Shown in pieces: positions 7,595 through 16,243 of a DNA stretch of 64,000 bases. The position numbers were made by a program, and so were the translations under genes. The notes below the pieces were generated by a model. It ran no database searches. It had not been told where the DNA came from and saw nothing but the letters and a program-made list of their open reading frames with translations. Each line of letters opens with the position of its first letter. The stretch's first letter is position 1. The stretch is from Devosia riboflavina (GTDB lineage: Bacteria > Pseudomonadota > Alphaproteobacteria > Rhizobiales > Devosiaceae), in the NCBI RefSeq assembly GCF_000743575.1, contig NZ_JQGC01000028.1, positions 20,970 through 84,969 of the forward strand, read 5' to 3'.

Positions 7595-9409
7595 TTACTG
7601 CCAGCCGTCCCCGCGGAACTGCAATTTTGCCAGTTCCGCATAGCGCCCGCCCTTGGCGACCAGTTCTTCATGCGTGCCCTGGTCGATAATTTTACCCGCT
7701 TCCATCACGAGGATTTTGTTGGCGTCGCGGATGGTGGCGAGGCGATGGGCGATGACCAGCGTCGTGCGGCCCTGCATCAGGTGTTCGAGCGCCATTTGCA
7801 CCAGCCGCTCGCTCTGAGCGTCGAGGGCGGAGGTCGCTTCATCGAGCAAGAGGATCGGCGCATTTTTCAGGATGGCGCGCGCAATGGCAAGGCGCTGCTT
7901 CTGGCCGCCCGAAAGCATGACGCCGCGCTCGCCCACGATCGTGTCATAGCCCGAGGGCAGGTCGACGACGAAATCATGCACCAACGCCGCCTTGGCCGCC
8001 GCTTCCACTTCCGCATCGGTCGCGTCGGGTTTGCCGAAGCGGATGTTCTCCGCGATCGTGCCGGCAAAAATGGTCGGCTCCTGCTCGACATAGGCAAAGC
8101 GCTGCCGCAGGTCAAAAAGTCTGGTGTCGCGGATATCGACGCCATCGACGCGAATGGTGCCGCCGGTGACGTCGTAGAAGCGCTGCAGCAGCGAAAGTGT
8201 GGTCGACTTGCCCGAGCCCGAGGGACCGACCAGCGCCACGGTCTCGCCCTTGGCGACGGAAAAACTCACGCCGTCGAGCACGCGGCCGGGCTGGGTCGGA
8301 TCGTAGCGGAAGGCGACATTCTCGAAGGCAACGGTCCCGAGCGACGGCACCGGCAGGGCGACGGGGTTTTCGGGGTCTTCGATCGTCGCCTTGGTGGCGA
8401 GGATTTCCATCAGGCGCTCGGTGCAGCCGGCAACGGTCTGCAAGGCGCCCATGACTTCGGAGACATTGGTGAGGGCACCGGAAGCCATCAGCGCATAGAT
8501 CATGAACTGCGCAAGCTGCCCGGCCGTGACCGAACCTTCGAAGACGGCGCTGGCGCCCCACCAGACGAGGCCGACAAGCGCGGCCGTGCCGAGAAAAATC
8601 ACCAGCGCAACGAGGATGGCGCGCGCGCCGAGCCGGCGCACTTCGGCCCGGTAGCTTTCTTCGCTGCGGCTATCGTAAATTCCGGTCTGCACCCTTTCCT
8701 GGGTGAAGGCCTTTACCGTTCGGGTCGCGCCAAGCATTTCCGTTGCCATGGCGGAGAGTTCGGCCAGCGCATCCTGGGTCTTGCTCGACATGCCGCGCAG
8801 GCGCCGCGAATAGCCCACGACCGGGATCAGGATCAGCGGCGCGGCGATGACCACGGCCAGGGTCAGGATCGGGCTCGTCAGGATCATCATGATCAGCGCG
8901 CCGATAATGGTGACCATGGACCTCAGGGCCAACGAGAAACTCGACCCCACGGCGCTGCGGATGATGGCGACGTCATTATTGAGGCGGCTCGTCAATTCGC
9001 CGACGCGCGTCGTATCGAAATAGCGCGCGTCGAGGCGGAGGAGATGGCTGAACGCTGCCTGCCGCAGGTCAGCGAGGACGCGCTCGCCAATAACGGAGAT
9101 GAAATAGAAGCGCGCCCCGCTCGCTACCGCCATCACCGCGGCAATGGCGATAATAAGCAGGCCATACTGGCTCACCTTGTCGAGGTTCTGCGCCACAAAC
9201 CCCTGATCGACCACGCCGCCGAGCATGGCGGGAATGGCGAGCGAGGTAATGGTGGAAATGAGGAGGAACAGCACCGTCAGGGTCAGCCGCACCGGATAGG
9301 CGAGGACGAATGGCAGGAGCTGGCGCAGCGGCGAAAAGCGTCGCTGCAGCTTGGCGACGGAGATCACCTTGTCGGTGGTGTTTTCCGCCGGGGCGGCTTG
9401 ATCGGTCAT
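7595..9409 (-). CDS. ABC exporter, fused permease and ATPase (MsbA-like)
   Basis: A 604-residue half-transporter that would work as a homodimer in the inner membrane. Residues 20-310 carry six membrane helices. The ATPase domain follows, with Walker A GPSGSGKST, Q-loop YVEQEPTIFAGT, signature LSGGQKQRLAIARAI, Walker B ILLLDEATSALD and the H-loop TLVIAHRLATI. The closest look-alikes are lipid and drug exporters of the MsbA/LmrA group; the cargo cannot be told from sequence. I chose MTDQAAPAEN as start; an ATG at 9436 would add nine residues, and neither has a strong ribosome-binding site. It is a single gene facing L31. Confidence 0.9.
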   Translation of the reverse strand: MTDQAAPAENTTDKVISVAKLQRRFSPLRQLLPFVLAYPVRLTLTVLFLLISTITSLAIPAMLGGVVDQGFVAQNLDKVSQYGLLIIAIAAVMAVASGARFYFISVIGERVLADLRQAAFSHLLRLDARYFDTTRVGELTSRLNNDVAIIRSAVGSSFSLALRSMVTIIGALIMMILTSPILTLAVVIAAPLILIPVVGYSRRLRGMSSKTQDALAELSAMATEMLGATRTVKAFTQERVQTGIYDSRSEESYRAEVRRLGARAILVALVIFLGTAALVGLVWWGASAVFEGSVTAGQLAQFMIYALMASGALTNVSEVMGALQTVAGCTERLMEILATKATIEDPENPVALPVPSLGTVAFENVAFRYDPTQPGRVLDGVSFSVAKGETVALVGPSGSGKSTTLSLLQRFYDVTGGTIRVDGVDIRDTRLFDLRQRFAYVEQEPTIFAGTIAENIRFGKPDATDAEVEAAAKAALVHDFVVDLPSGYDTIVGERGVMLSGGQKQRLAIARAILKNAPILLLDEATSALDAQSERLVQMALEHLMQGRTTLVIAHRLATIRDANKILVMEAGKIIDQGTHEELVAKGGRYAELAKLQFRGDGWQ

Positions 9410-9620
9410 ATTGGGGGCCGCATTCCGATTGCGCAAAGCCGCCTCGAGACGGCTGGTTGGATATAGGCTCCCCTCTTCATGGGAGCAACAGCCGGGAAAC
9501 GGGTAAAATTGCCGCTCCCCTGCCCTTGCCTATTGGGGCTCCATTATGTAAGAAGCCCGCCAACAACCAGTTTCCAGCTCTCCGGGCGCCGCGGCGCCCG
9601 TTTGATTTGAGGCGAAGACC

Positions 9621-9842
9621 ATGAAGGCCGACATCCATCCTGACTACCACACCATCAACGTCGTCATGACCGATGGCACCAGCTATGTCACCCGTTCCAC
9701 CTATGGCAAGGAAGGCGACACGCTGCAGTTGGACATCGACCCCAAGACCCATCCGGCATGGACCGGCGGTACGGGCCAGCTCATGGACCGCGGTGGCCGC
9801 GTCAGCCGCTTCAAGGAACGTTTCAAGGGCCTCGGCCTCTAA
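9621..9842 (+). CDS. rpmE: 50S ribosomal protein L31
   Basis: A 73-residue L31 of the large ribosomal subunit, bridging to the small subunit. MKADIHPDYHTINVVMTDGT is the family N terminus, and VSRFKERFKGLGL closes it. The zinc-binding cysteines of the C+ type are absent, so this is the zinc-free form usual in alphaproteobacteria. It is single, with its own terminator 26 bases after the stop. Confidence 0.95.
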   Translation: MKADIHPDYHTINVVMTDGTSYVTRSTYGKEGDTLQLDIDPKTHPAWTGGTGQLMDRGGRVSRFKERFKGLGL

Positions 9843-9867
9843 GAAACGGTTCTGGCGACAGAATTGG

Positions 9868-9895
9868 AAAACCCGGCCTTTGTGCCGGGTTTTTT
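9868..9895 (+). terminator. Rho-independent terminator of rpmE
   Basis: AAAACCCGGC-ctttgt-GCCGGGTTTTTT: a strong GC stem followed by a run of six T. Confidence 0.92.
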
Positions 9896-9935
9896 GTTGC
9901 CGCTGCGTTTTGCACATCCTTGTCCGCCGCCAAGG

Positions 9936-9972
9936 CAACAAAAAACGCGGCTCGCATGTGCAAGCCGCGTTC
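9936..9972 (-). terminator. Rho-independent terminator of accA
   Basis: Read on the minus strand, AACGCGGCT and AGCCGCGTT form a 9-bp stem followed by TTTTTTGTTG. It lies about 30 bases beyond the accA stop and faces the rpmE terminator, separating the convergent genes. Confidence 0.88.
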
Positions 9973-10000
9973 TGATCTTTTGGCTCGAAAAAGCCTCGGC

Positions 10001-10954
10001 CTAGATATTGGTGCCGATCGCCAGGAATTTTTCGCGGCGGTGTTCGCGGGTTTCCAGGCGCGACTTGCCAGCGAATTCGGCCAAAAAGTCGGAAATGGCC
10101 ACGCGGGTCGAATCCATCACCTGACCATGGTGGCGATGCGCGCCGCCGGTCGGTTCGGGAATGATGCCGTCGATCACCTTGAACGAGAGCAGGTCCTGCG
10201 CCGTGATTTTTTGGGCCGTCGCCATATCCTGCGCCTTGGCGGCGTCGCGGAAAAGGATCGAGGCGCCGGCTTCGGGCGAAATCACCGAATAGATGGCGTT
10301 TTCGAGCATCAACACGCGATTGGCCGTGGCAATGGCAATAGCGCCGCCCGAACCGCCTTCACCGATGATGATGGCGATGTTGGGCACGCCCAGTTCAAGG
10401 CCTTTTTCGGTCGAACGGGCAATGGCTTCCGCCTGACCGCGCTCTTCCGCGCCAATGCCGGGATAGGCACCTGCCGTATCGACAAAGGAAATGACCGGGA
10501 TATTGAACCGGTCGGCCATGTCCATGATGCGGACGGCCTTGCGATAGCCCTCGGGATTGGCCATGCCGAAATTGTGTTTCAGGCGGGTCTCGGTGGAATT
10601 ACCCTTTTCCTGGCCGAGAAGGGCCACGGACTGCCCGTTGAAGCGACCGAAGCCGGCCTGCAGCGCCGCGTCTTCGCCGAACTTGCGGTCGCCGGCCAGC
10701 GGCGTCCATTCGGTGATCAGCGTCGACACATAATCGGAAAAATGCGGACGCTGCGGATGGCGGGCCACCTGCGTCTTTTGCCAGGGCGTCAGCCTTTTGT
10801 AGATTTCCACCAGCGCCTCTTCGGCGCGGGCAGAAAGCCGGTTCACTTCCTCGTCGATGGACACGGCCTGATCGGTCGCGGCGAGGGATTTCAGTTCGGC
10901 GATCTTCGCTTCAAGATCGGCGACCGGCTTTTCAAAATCGAGATAAGACAGCAT
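10001..10954 (-). CDS. accA: Acetyl-CoA carboxylase carboxyltransferase subunit alpha
   Basis: The alpha half of the carboxyltransferase that, with AccD, moves CO2 from carboxybiotin to acetyl-CoA for fatty-acid synthesis. The 317 residues match the family: MLSYLDFEKPVADLE at the N terminus, a helical region, and the crotonase-like core with FVDTAGAYPGIGAEERGQAEAIA and IIGEGGSGGAIAIA, whose Gly-Gly pairs build the oxyanion hole. It lies downstream of xerD in the same direction with a gap of about 155 bases, enough for its own promoter. Confidence 0.96.
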   Translation of the reverse strand: MLSYLDFEKPVADLEAKIAELKSLAATDQAVSIDEEVNRLSARAEEALVEIYKRLTPWQKTQVARHPQRPHFSDYVSTLITEWTPLAGDRKFGEDAALQAGFGRFNGQSVALLGQEKGNSTETRLKHNFGMANPEGYRKAVRIMDMADRFNIPVISFVDTAGAYPGIGAEERGQAEAIARSTEKGLELGVPNIAIIIGEGGSGGAIAIATANRVLMLENAIYSVISPEAGASILFRDAAKAQDMATAQKITAQDLLSFKVIDGIIPEPTGGAHRHHGQVMDSTRVAISDFLAEFAGKSRLETREHRREKFLAIGTNI

Positions 10955-11110
10955 CCCACCCGCCAGTAAGGGTCGTTGTTATTGACCCGGATTGTTCTGG
11001 GCCACGGCTCTTGCGCTCTAAAGTGGCCGGAAAGTGGCGATCGTTCAATGCCGAGTCAAGTTTCGGAAAGGAAATGCACGGGATTTCCCCCCGTTCCCAC
11101 AGGCTCGACC

Positions 11111-12016
11111 CTATCCACCGGCCAGCGGATGGTGCGTTTCGACGAGATTGCGCAATTTTTCGTCGAGCACATGGGTATAAATTTGCGTCGTCGAAATATC
11201 GGAATGCCCGAGCAGCATTTGTACGACGCGCAGGTCCGCGCCACCGGCGAGGAGATGGCTGGCAAAGGCATGGCGCAGGACGTGGGGAGCGACGCGATCC
11301 ACCGAGATGCCCGCATCCTTCGCCACGTCTTTCAAATCCCGCGCAAAAACCTGCCGCTCCAGATGTCCGCTTTCGCCCTTGGCCGGAAAGAGCCATTTGG
11401 CGTCCTCCGGCAGGGTCTTCACCCAGGCGCGCACCGCGTCGCGCGCCCTGTCGTTCATCGGGACGATCCGGTCCTTGTTGCCCTTGCCCGTGACGGTAAT
11501 AAAACTGCCTTCCCGCATCACGGCCGGACGCTTCAAGGTGACGAGTTCGGAGACGCGCAACCCCGTTGCATAGAGCAGCTCGAGGAGGCAATAGGTCCGT
11601 CGCGCCACCTCTTCCTTGGCCGGTTTCGCTGGCTTGTTGGCGGACTGCTCGGCTGTGTTGAGCAGCTTGTCGACCTCTGCGACCGACAACACTTTTGGCA
11701 GCGGCCGCCGCGTCTTGGGGCTCGCAACAATCCGCGTCGGATCGTCGCCGCGCAGGCCATCCGCGCATAAAAACTTGTGAAACTGCCGGATGGCAGAGAG
11801 ATGCCGCGCGCTCGATGAGGCCGAAAGCCCATCGGCCTTGAGCCCATCGAGATAGGCGTTCACCGTTTCGCGCGGACAATCGAGGAGGGTCTGCTTCTTG
11901 CCCGCGACAAAGCCGGCATAATTGGTGAGATCGCGCCGATAAGCCGCAATCGTGTTTGCCGCCGCGCCGCGCTCGGCGCTCATCATTTCCAGAAATGCGC
12001 CGACGAGGTGGCTCAT
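11111..12016 (-). CDS. xerD: Tyrosine recombinase XerD
   Basis: Site-specific recombinase that, with XerC, resolves chromosome dimers at dif during division. The 301-residue length is normal. An N-terminal SAM-like DNA-binding domain spans residues 1-100 and the catalytic domain 105-295. The catalytic set is complete: Arg154 (GLRVSEL), Lys178 (TGKGNKDR), His245 and Arg248 (HVLRHAFASHLL), His271 (LLGHSDISTTQ) and nucleophile Tyr280 (IYTHV). The start MSHLVGAFLEMM overlaps the stop of the small upstream gene by 4 bases, so the two are coupled. A chromosomal xerD next to aroK/aroB is a common alphaproteobacterial order. Confidence 0.93.
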   Translation of the reverse strand: MSHLVGAFLEMMSAERGAAANTIAAYRRDLTNYAGFVAGKKQTLLDCPRETVNAYLDGLKADGLSASSSARHLSAIRQFHKFLCADGLRGDDPTRIVASPKTRRPLPKVLSVAEVDKLLNTAEQSANKPAKPAKEEVARRTYCLLELLYATGLRVSELVTLKRPAVMREGSFITVTGKGNKDRIVPMNDRARDAVRAWVKTLPEDAKWLFPAKGESGHLERQVFARDLKDVAKDAGISVDRVAPHVLRHAFASHLLAGGADLRVVQMLLGHSDISTTQIYTHVLDEKLRNLVETHHPLAGG

Positions 12017-12231
12017 TGGCCCGGCGTCGCGGCAGGGGTGCTGGTGACATTGGGCGTCGGCATGCCGACCGGCCGGGTCGGCGCGGCTTCGCCAAGCAGT
12101 TCGCGCGTCGGAATACGCAGCGTGACATCCTTGGGATTGGGCTCGACGAAAGACACGAGCGCAAACATCCCGGCATAGACGAGGCCAGCCAGGAACAGGA
12201 TGGTGATCAAGAGGCGAAAGAGTGTCGGCAT
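12013..12231 (-). CDS. Small membrane protein upstream of xerD
   Basis: A 72-residue protein of unknown function. Residues 3-28 (LFRLLITILFLAGLVYAGMF) form one membrane helix or uncleaved signal, followed by a proline- and threonine-rich tail that would lie in the periplasm. Its stop overlaps the xerD start (ATGA), and it is divergent from aroK. It looks like one of the short conserved single-pass proteins that accompany xerD in this order. Confidence 0.7.
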   Translation of the reverse strand: MPTLFRLLITILFLAGLVYAGMFALVSFVEPNPKDVTLRIPTRELLGEAAPTRPVGMPTPNVTSTPAATPGQ

Positions 12232-12304
12232 GGGCTTTCCGGCGTTTTCGCGAGAAACTTTGCCACAGAAAGGTTTCCATCCGGTAGGCAAAATCGCGTT
12301 GCGC

Positions 12305-12333
12305 TTGACAGCTTTGACCCGTATCGCTTCAAC
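12305..12333 (+). promoter_or_regulatory. Candidate sigma-70 promoter of aroK
   Basis: A perfect -35 box TTGACA at 12305-12310 is followed by a 17-base spacer and a weak -10 box TTCAAC. It lies about 30 bases before the aroK start, in the gap to the divergent xerD-side gene. Confidence 0.4.
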
Positions 12334-12359
12334 CGGCCTTAAGTTCGGAGGGCGCCTTC

Positions 12360-12935
12360 TTGAGCAAAACGGATAGTCCCGCGCGATCGGCGCGCGCCAA
12401 GGCCCTCACCGAGCGGTTGGGCGGCAGGCCGCTCATTCTCGTGGGCATGATGGGCGCGGGCAAGACCACGGTCGGCCGACGCCTGGCGGCGCGCCTCGGT
12501 CGGCGTTTCCTCGATAGCGACGAGGAAATCGAAAAGGCCGCGCAGATGACCATTCCGGAAATCTTTGCGCAGCGCGGCGAGCCCGAATTTCGCGCCGGCG
12601 AAACCCGCGTCATTTCGCGCCTGCTCAAGGAAAACGACATCGTTCTCGCAACCGGCGGCGGCGCCTTCGTCAATCCCGAAACCCGCGCGCTGGTCAAATC
12701 CTCTGCCGTCTCGGTCTGGCTCAAGGCCGATCTCGACGTGCTGTTCGAACGCGTTTCGCGCCGTTCCAATCGGCCCCTGCTCAAGACCGCCGACCCCAAG
12801 GGGACGCTCGAAAAACTGATCGCGGATCGCTATCCCATCTATGCCGAGGCCGACATCACGGTCTTGAGCCGCGATGTGCCCCAGGACAGCGTTGCCGCCG
12901 ACGTTATCTCCGCCCTTCTGCATCACCTGCGCTGA
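12360..12935 (+). CDS. aroK: Shikimate kinase
   Basis: Phosphorylates shikimate at the 3-hydroxyl with ATP, the fifth step of the shikimate pathway. The 191-residue protein has Walker A GMMGAGKTT (about 29-37), the shikimate-binding Asp/Glu of LDSDEEIEKAA, Arg of GEPEFRAGETRVI and the GGGAF loop. The start codon is TTG: GGAGGG lies 7 bases upstream and there is no in-frame ATG before the P-loop. It is 11 bases from aroB, so one operon. Confidence 0.93.
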   Translation: MSKTDSPARSARAKALTERLGGRPLILVGMMGAGKTTVGRRLAARLGRRFLDSDEEIEKAAQMTIPEIFAQRGEPEFRAGETRVISRLLKENDIVLATGGGAFVNPETRALVKSSAVSVWLKADLDVLFERVSRRSNRPLLKTADPKGTLEKLIADRYPIYAEADITVLSRDVPQDSVAADVISALLHHLR

Positions 12936-12946
12936 AAGTTTTCGCC

Positions 12947-14062
12947 ATGGCCGACATTTCCCACACAGTGCACGTCGCCCTGGGCGAGCGCGCCTATGAC
13001 ATCCTCATCGGCCCCAACCTGATCGACGATGCCGGCGCGATCCTGGCTGAAAAATTCCCCGGCCGCCGCTTCGGCATCGTCACCGATACCGACGTCGCCA
13101 AGGCGCAATTGCCGCGTCTGGTCGCGAGCCTCGAATTTTCGGGCCTGACCTTTTCGACCATCACCCTGCCCTCGGGCGAAAGCACCAAGAGCTGGGAGCA
13201 CCTGCAAACGGTCGTGGAAGGCCTCCTCGCGGCAAAGCTCGAACGCAATGACCTCGTCATCGCGCTCGGCGGCGGCGTCATCGGCGATCTCGCCGGCTTT
13301 GCCGCCTCGATCACCCGCCGCGGCATGGATTTCGTGCAGATCCCGACTTCGCTGCTGGCGCAGGTGGATTCCTCGGTCGGCGGCAAGACCGGCATCAATT
13401 CGCCGCACGGCAAGAACCTCGTCGGCGCCTTCCACCAGCCAAGACTGGTTCTGGCCGATCTCTCGGCCCTCGACACCCTGCCCCCGCGCCAGTTCGCCGC
13501 CGGCTATGCCGAAGTGGTCAAATATGGCCTGATCGACGATCCCGACTTCTTCGAATGGCTCGAAGCCAACCATGCCGAAATCTTTGCCGGCGGCCCGGCC
13601 CGCGGCGAAGCCATCGCCCGCTGCTGCGCCCACAAGGCGCGCGTGGTCATCGAGGATGAAAAGGAAATCGGCGTCCGCGCCCTGCTCAATCTCGGCCACA
13701 CTTTTGGGCATGCGCTCGAAAAGGACACCGGCTATTCCGATCGGCTGCTGCATGGCGAGGGCGTATCCATCGGCATGGTGCTGGCCCATACCTTCTCCAA
13801 CCGCCTTGGCCTAGCGCCGGGTCAGGACAGCGGGCGCATTGCCGCGCACTTGCGCAAATCGGGTCTGCCCACCACATTGGCCGACATCCCCGGAATTTTG
13901 GGCTCGACCGAAACCCTGATGGCCGCCATCGCGCAGGACAAAAAAGTCTCGCGCGGGGCGCTGACTTTCATTCTCACCCGTGGCATCGGCCAGGCCTTCA
14001 TCGAAAAAAATGTCGATCCCGCCAAGGTTTCGGCATTTTTGGAGGAGATGCGATCCCAGTAA
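12947..14062 (+). CDS. aroB: 3-dehydroquinate synthase
   Basis: Converts DAHP to 3-dehydroquinate using NAD and a divalent metal, the second shikimate-pathway step. The 371-residue protein has the NAD-binding GGGVIGDLAGFAA, the signature QIPTSLLAQVDSSVGGKTGIN, the Glu of AEVVKYG and the metal-binding His residues in NLGHTFGHALE and LHGEGVSIGM. It is directly downstream of aroK. Confidence 0.96.
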   Translation: MADISHTVHVALGERAYDILIGPNLIDDAGAILAEKFPGRRFGIVTDTDVAKAQLPRLVASLEFSGLTFSTITLPSGESTKSWEHLQTVVEGLLAAKLERNDLVIALGGGVIGDLAGFAASITRRGMDFVQIPTSLLAQVDSSVGGKTGINSPHGKNLVGAFHQPRLVLADLSALDTLPPRQFAAGYAEVVKYGLIDDPDFFEWLEANHAEIFAGGPARGEAIARCCAHKARVVIEDEKEIGVRALLNLGHTFGHALEKDTGYSDRLLHGEGVSIGMVLAHTFSNRLGLAPGQDSGRIAAHLRKSGLPTTLADIPGILGSTETLMAAIAQDKKVSRGALTFILTRGIGQAFIEKNVDPAKVSAFLEEMRSQ

Positions 14063-14077
14063 ACTTCTTCATCCACA

Positions 14078-14145
14078 GTGTCATTCCCGCGAAAGCGGGA
14101 ACCCCTGTTCGGAAACGGAGGTCCCCGCTTTCGCGGGGATGACAC
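14078..14145. repeat. Complete palindromic element, GTGTCATTCCCGCGAAAG type
   Basis: Outer ends GTGTCAT and ATGACAC are inverted repeats. Each arm is a hairpin (TTCCCGCgaaaGCGGGAA and CCCCGCtttcGCGGGG) and the centre is GTTCGGAAAC. It lies between the convergent aroB and bolA genes, where it could also act as a weak terminator. Confidence 0.85.
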
Positions 14146-14161
14146 AGCGGTGATTGCCAGC

Positions 14162-14425
14162 TTAATTGGCCGGCAAAACCTCAATATTGAGCGCATGGAC
14201 GCGATCTTTCAGCTCCGCGTCCAGCGTTTCGAATACCGCGCGGTGTTGCGCCACGCGGCTCAAGCCGTCAAAATCGCGGGTCGCGATTCTGACTCGGAAA
14301 TGGGTCTCGCCCCCTTCGCGCCATCCGGCATGGCCTCGATGCTTGTTCGATTCGTCGATCACCTCGAGATGGAGAGGCGAGAACCGCTCGGTGAGCTTTG
14401 CTATCATTGTGTCCCTGACGGACAT
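14162..14425 (-). CDS. bolA: BolA family protein
   Basis: An 87-residue BolA-type protein. The family partners monothiol glutaredoxins in iron-sulfur and iron signalling and can bind DNA through a class II KH-like fold. Seen here: LHLEVIDESNKHRGHAG (with the His used for cluster binding), ETHFRVRIATRDFDGLSRVAQHRAVFE and a helical end. It is divergent from the J-domain gene 43 bases away, an arrangement common in Hyphomicrobiales. Confidence 0.9.
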   Translation of the reverse strand: MSVRDTMIAKLTERFSPLHLEVIDESNKHRGHAGWREGGETHFRVRIATRDFDGLSRVAQHRAVFETLDAELKDRVHALNIEVLPAN

Positions 14426-14468
14426 GGGGCGGGCTCCGCTTGAAGATTTGAAGACTTAACTAGGTGCT

Positions 14469-15095
14469 ATGAAACAGCAATCCAAGCTTTTCGATTCAAT
14501 CCGCATCCGACCGCGCCGGGAAGAAAAGCCCGAGCCGGCCGAATTTTCCTGCGAATGGGAAGGCTGCGAAGAAGCCGGCGAATACCGCGCCCCCAAAGGG
14601 CCGCGCAGCGAGGGGCAGTATCACCATTTCTGCCTCGAGCACGTTCGCCACTACAACAAGGCCTTCAATTTCTTCGCCGGCATGAGCCAAGAAGAACTGG
14701 ACGAAGCCCTGACGACCCCGCCCAAGGCGGAGTCGCGTTCGAGCTTTGCGACCGGCAATCCGCAAAATGCACACGCTGCCGGCCGGACGGCCAGCACTCG
14801 CCCCGGCGACAAATATGGCGACCCCTTCGGCGTCTTTGCCCGCTACCGGCACCGCCAGGCCCAGCGCCCCGCCGCCGAGCGCGTAAAGCCGCTGAACGAG
14901 AACGATCGGCGTGCCTTCGAGTCCCTGGGCTTTTCGGGCCACGCCAAATCCGACGACATCAAAGCGGCCTACAAGAACCTGGTAAAAATCCACCATCCAG
15001 ACGTAAACGGCGGCGATCGCTCCTCGGAAGAAAAGCTCCGCACCATCATTGCGGCCTATTCGCACCTGAAGAAAATGGGCTTCGTTGCCCGATGA
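14469..15095 (+). CDS. J-domain (DnaJ-like) protein
   Basis: A 208-residue protein with a C-terminal J domain at about 138-205: FESLGFSGHAKSDDIKAAYKNL then the HPD motif in KIHHPDVNGGD, which stimulates Hsp70 ATPase. The N-terminal half (about 25-70) carries a Cys/His-containing segment (FSCEWEGCEE, FCLEHVRHYN) that may bind metal. It is a conserved alphaproteobacterial DnaJ-like protein distinct from DnaJ, since it has no Gly/Phe or zinc-finger repeats. It lies just upstream of cobS. Confidence 0.85.
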   Translation: MKQQSKLFDSIRIRPRREEKPEPAEFSCEWEGCEEAGEYRAPKGPRSEGQYHHFCLEHVRHYNKAFNFFAGMSQEELDEALTTPPKAESRSSFATGNPQNAHAAGRTASTRPGDKYGDPFGVFARYRHRQAQRPAAERVKPLNENDRRAFESLGFSGHAKSDDIKAAYKNLVKIHHPDVNGGDRSSEEKLRTIIAAYSHLKKMGFVAR

Positions 15096-15107
15096 CCGGA
15101 GCATAGC

Positions 15108-15136
15108 GCGGAAAAGTGGGAACCGGTTTTCCGCGA
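15108..15136. repeat. Short palindrome, GCGGAAAA type
   Basis: CGCGGAAAA and TTTTCCGCG (9 bp each) enclose GTGGGAACCGG. It resembles the AAGTGG-containing palindromes at 23094 and 47295 in this window and those scattered through rhizobial genomes. Confidence 0.6.
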
Positions 15137-15255
15137 AGCGATGCGTCTTGCTATCGTGACAGTTTGGCTACCAGCACGTCAGCAATGCTGCTATAGAGCC
15201 ACGGGCCAATGCGCCTCTGACACAAGAAAAATCTCCTGATCCACGAGCCCTTGCC

Positions 15256-16239
15256 ATGACCGAGTTCACCAATCTGCCCGACACCGAATACAAGGCACGC
15301 GACCTTTTCGGCATCGATACCGATATGGTGGTCAAGGGTTACAAAGAGCGCACCGACCACGTGCCGCCGATCGATCCGGATTATCTCTTCGACCGAAACA
15401 CCACGCTCGCGATCCTGGCCGGCTTTGCCTATAACCGCCGCGTCATGGTCCAGGGCTATCACGGCACGGGCAAGTCGACCCATATCGAGCAGGTCGCGGC
15501 GCGCCTTAACTGGCCGCTGGTCCGCGTCAATCTCGATAGCCATGTGTCGCGTATCGACCTCGTCGGCAAGGACGCCATCGTCCTCAAGGACGGCAAGCAG
15601 ATCACCGAATTCCGCGACGGCATCCTGCCCTGGGCCGTGCAGAACAATATCGCCCTCGTCTTCGACGAATACGACGCCGGCCGTCCGGACGTGATGTTCG
15701 TGATCCAGCGCGTTCTCGAGCAGTCGGGCCGCCTGACGCTCCTCGACCAGAACCGCGTGATCGTGCCCCACCCGGCCTTCCGCCTGTTCTCCACCACCAA
15801 TACCATTGGTCTGGGTGACACTTCGGGCCTCTATCACGGCACCCAGCAGATCAACCAGGGTCAGATGGACCGCTGGAGCCTCGTCACGACGCTCAACTAC
15901 CTGCCCCACGACAAGGAAGTCGGCATTGTTCTGGCCAAGAACAAAGCCTTCACCGAAACCGAAAAGGGCAAGAAGCTGGTCTCAAACATGGTGCGCCTGG
16001 CGGATCTGACCCGTTCGGCCTTCATCAATGGCGATCTCTCGACCGTCATGTCGCCGCGCTCGGTCATCACCTGGGGCGAAAACACCCAGATTTTTGGCGG
16101 CGATGTCGGCTTTGCATTCCGCTTGACCTTCCTCAACAAGTGCGACGAACTCGAACGCCCTGTGGTTGCCGAGTTCTACCAGCGCGTGTTCGGCGAAGAT
16201 CTGCCGGAATCCTCGGCCAACCTTGCCGTGACGGCGTAA
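15256..16239 (+). CDS. cobS: Cobaltochelatase subunit CobS
   Basis: AAA+ ATPase subunit of the aerobic cobaltochelatase: CobS and CobT form the chaperone-like complex that, with CobN, inserts cobalt into hydrogenobyrinic acid a,c-diamide. The 327 residues include Walker A GYHGTGKST (about 75-83), Walker B ALVFDEYDAG, sensor LFSTTNT and an arginine-rich C-terminal lid. The length matches known CobS. It is separated from cobT by an unusual insertion of a repeat and a methyltransferase gene. Confidence 0.95.
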   Translation: MTEFTNLPDTEYKARDLFGIDTDMVVKGYKERTDHVPPIDPDYLFDRNTTLAILAGFAYNRRVMVQGYHGTGKSTHIEQVAARLNWPLVRVNLDSHVSRIDLVGKDAIVLKDGKQITEFRDGILPWAVQNNIALVFDEYDAGRPDVMFVIQRVLEQSGRLTLLDQNRVIVPHPAFRLFSTTNTIGLGDTSGLYHGTQQINQGQMDRWSLVTTLNYLPHDKEVGIVLAKNKAFTETEKGKKLVSNMVRLADLTRSAFINGDLSTVMSPRSVITWGENTQIFGGDVGFAFRLTFLNKCDELERPVVAEFYQRVFGEDLPESSANLAVTA

Positions 16240-16243
16240 ATAC

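Noticed and set aside
15137..15255. Cobalamin riboswitch upstream of cobS
   Set aside because: The 160-base gap is too short and lacks a B12-box-like sequence; only a short palindrome is visible.
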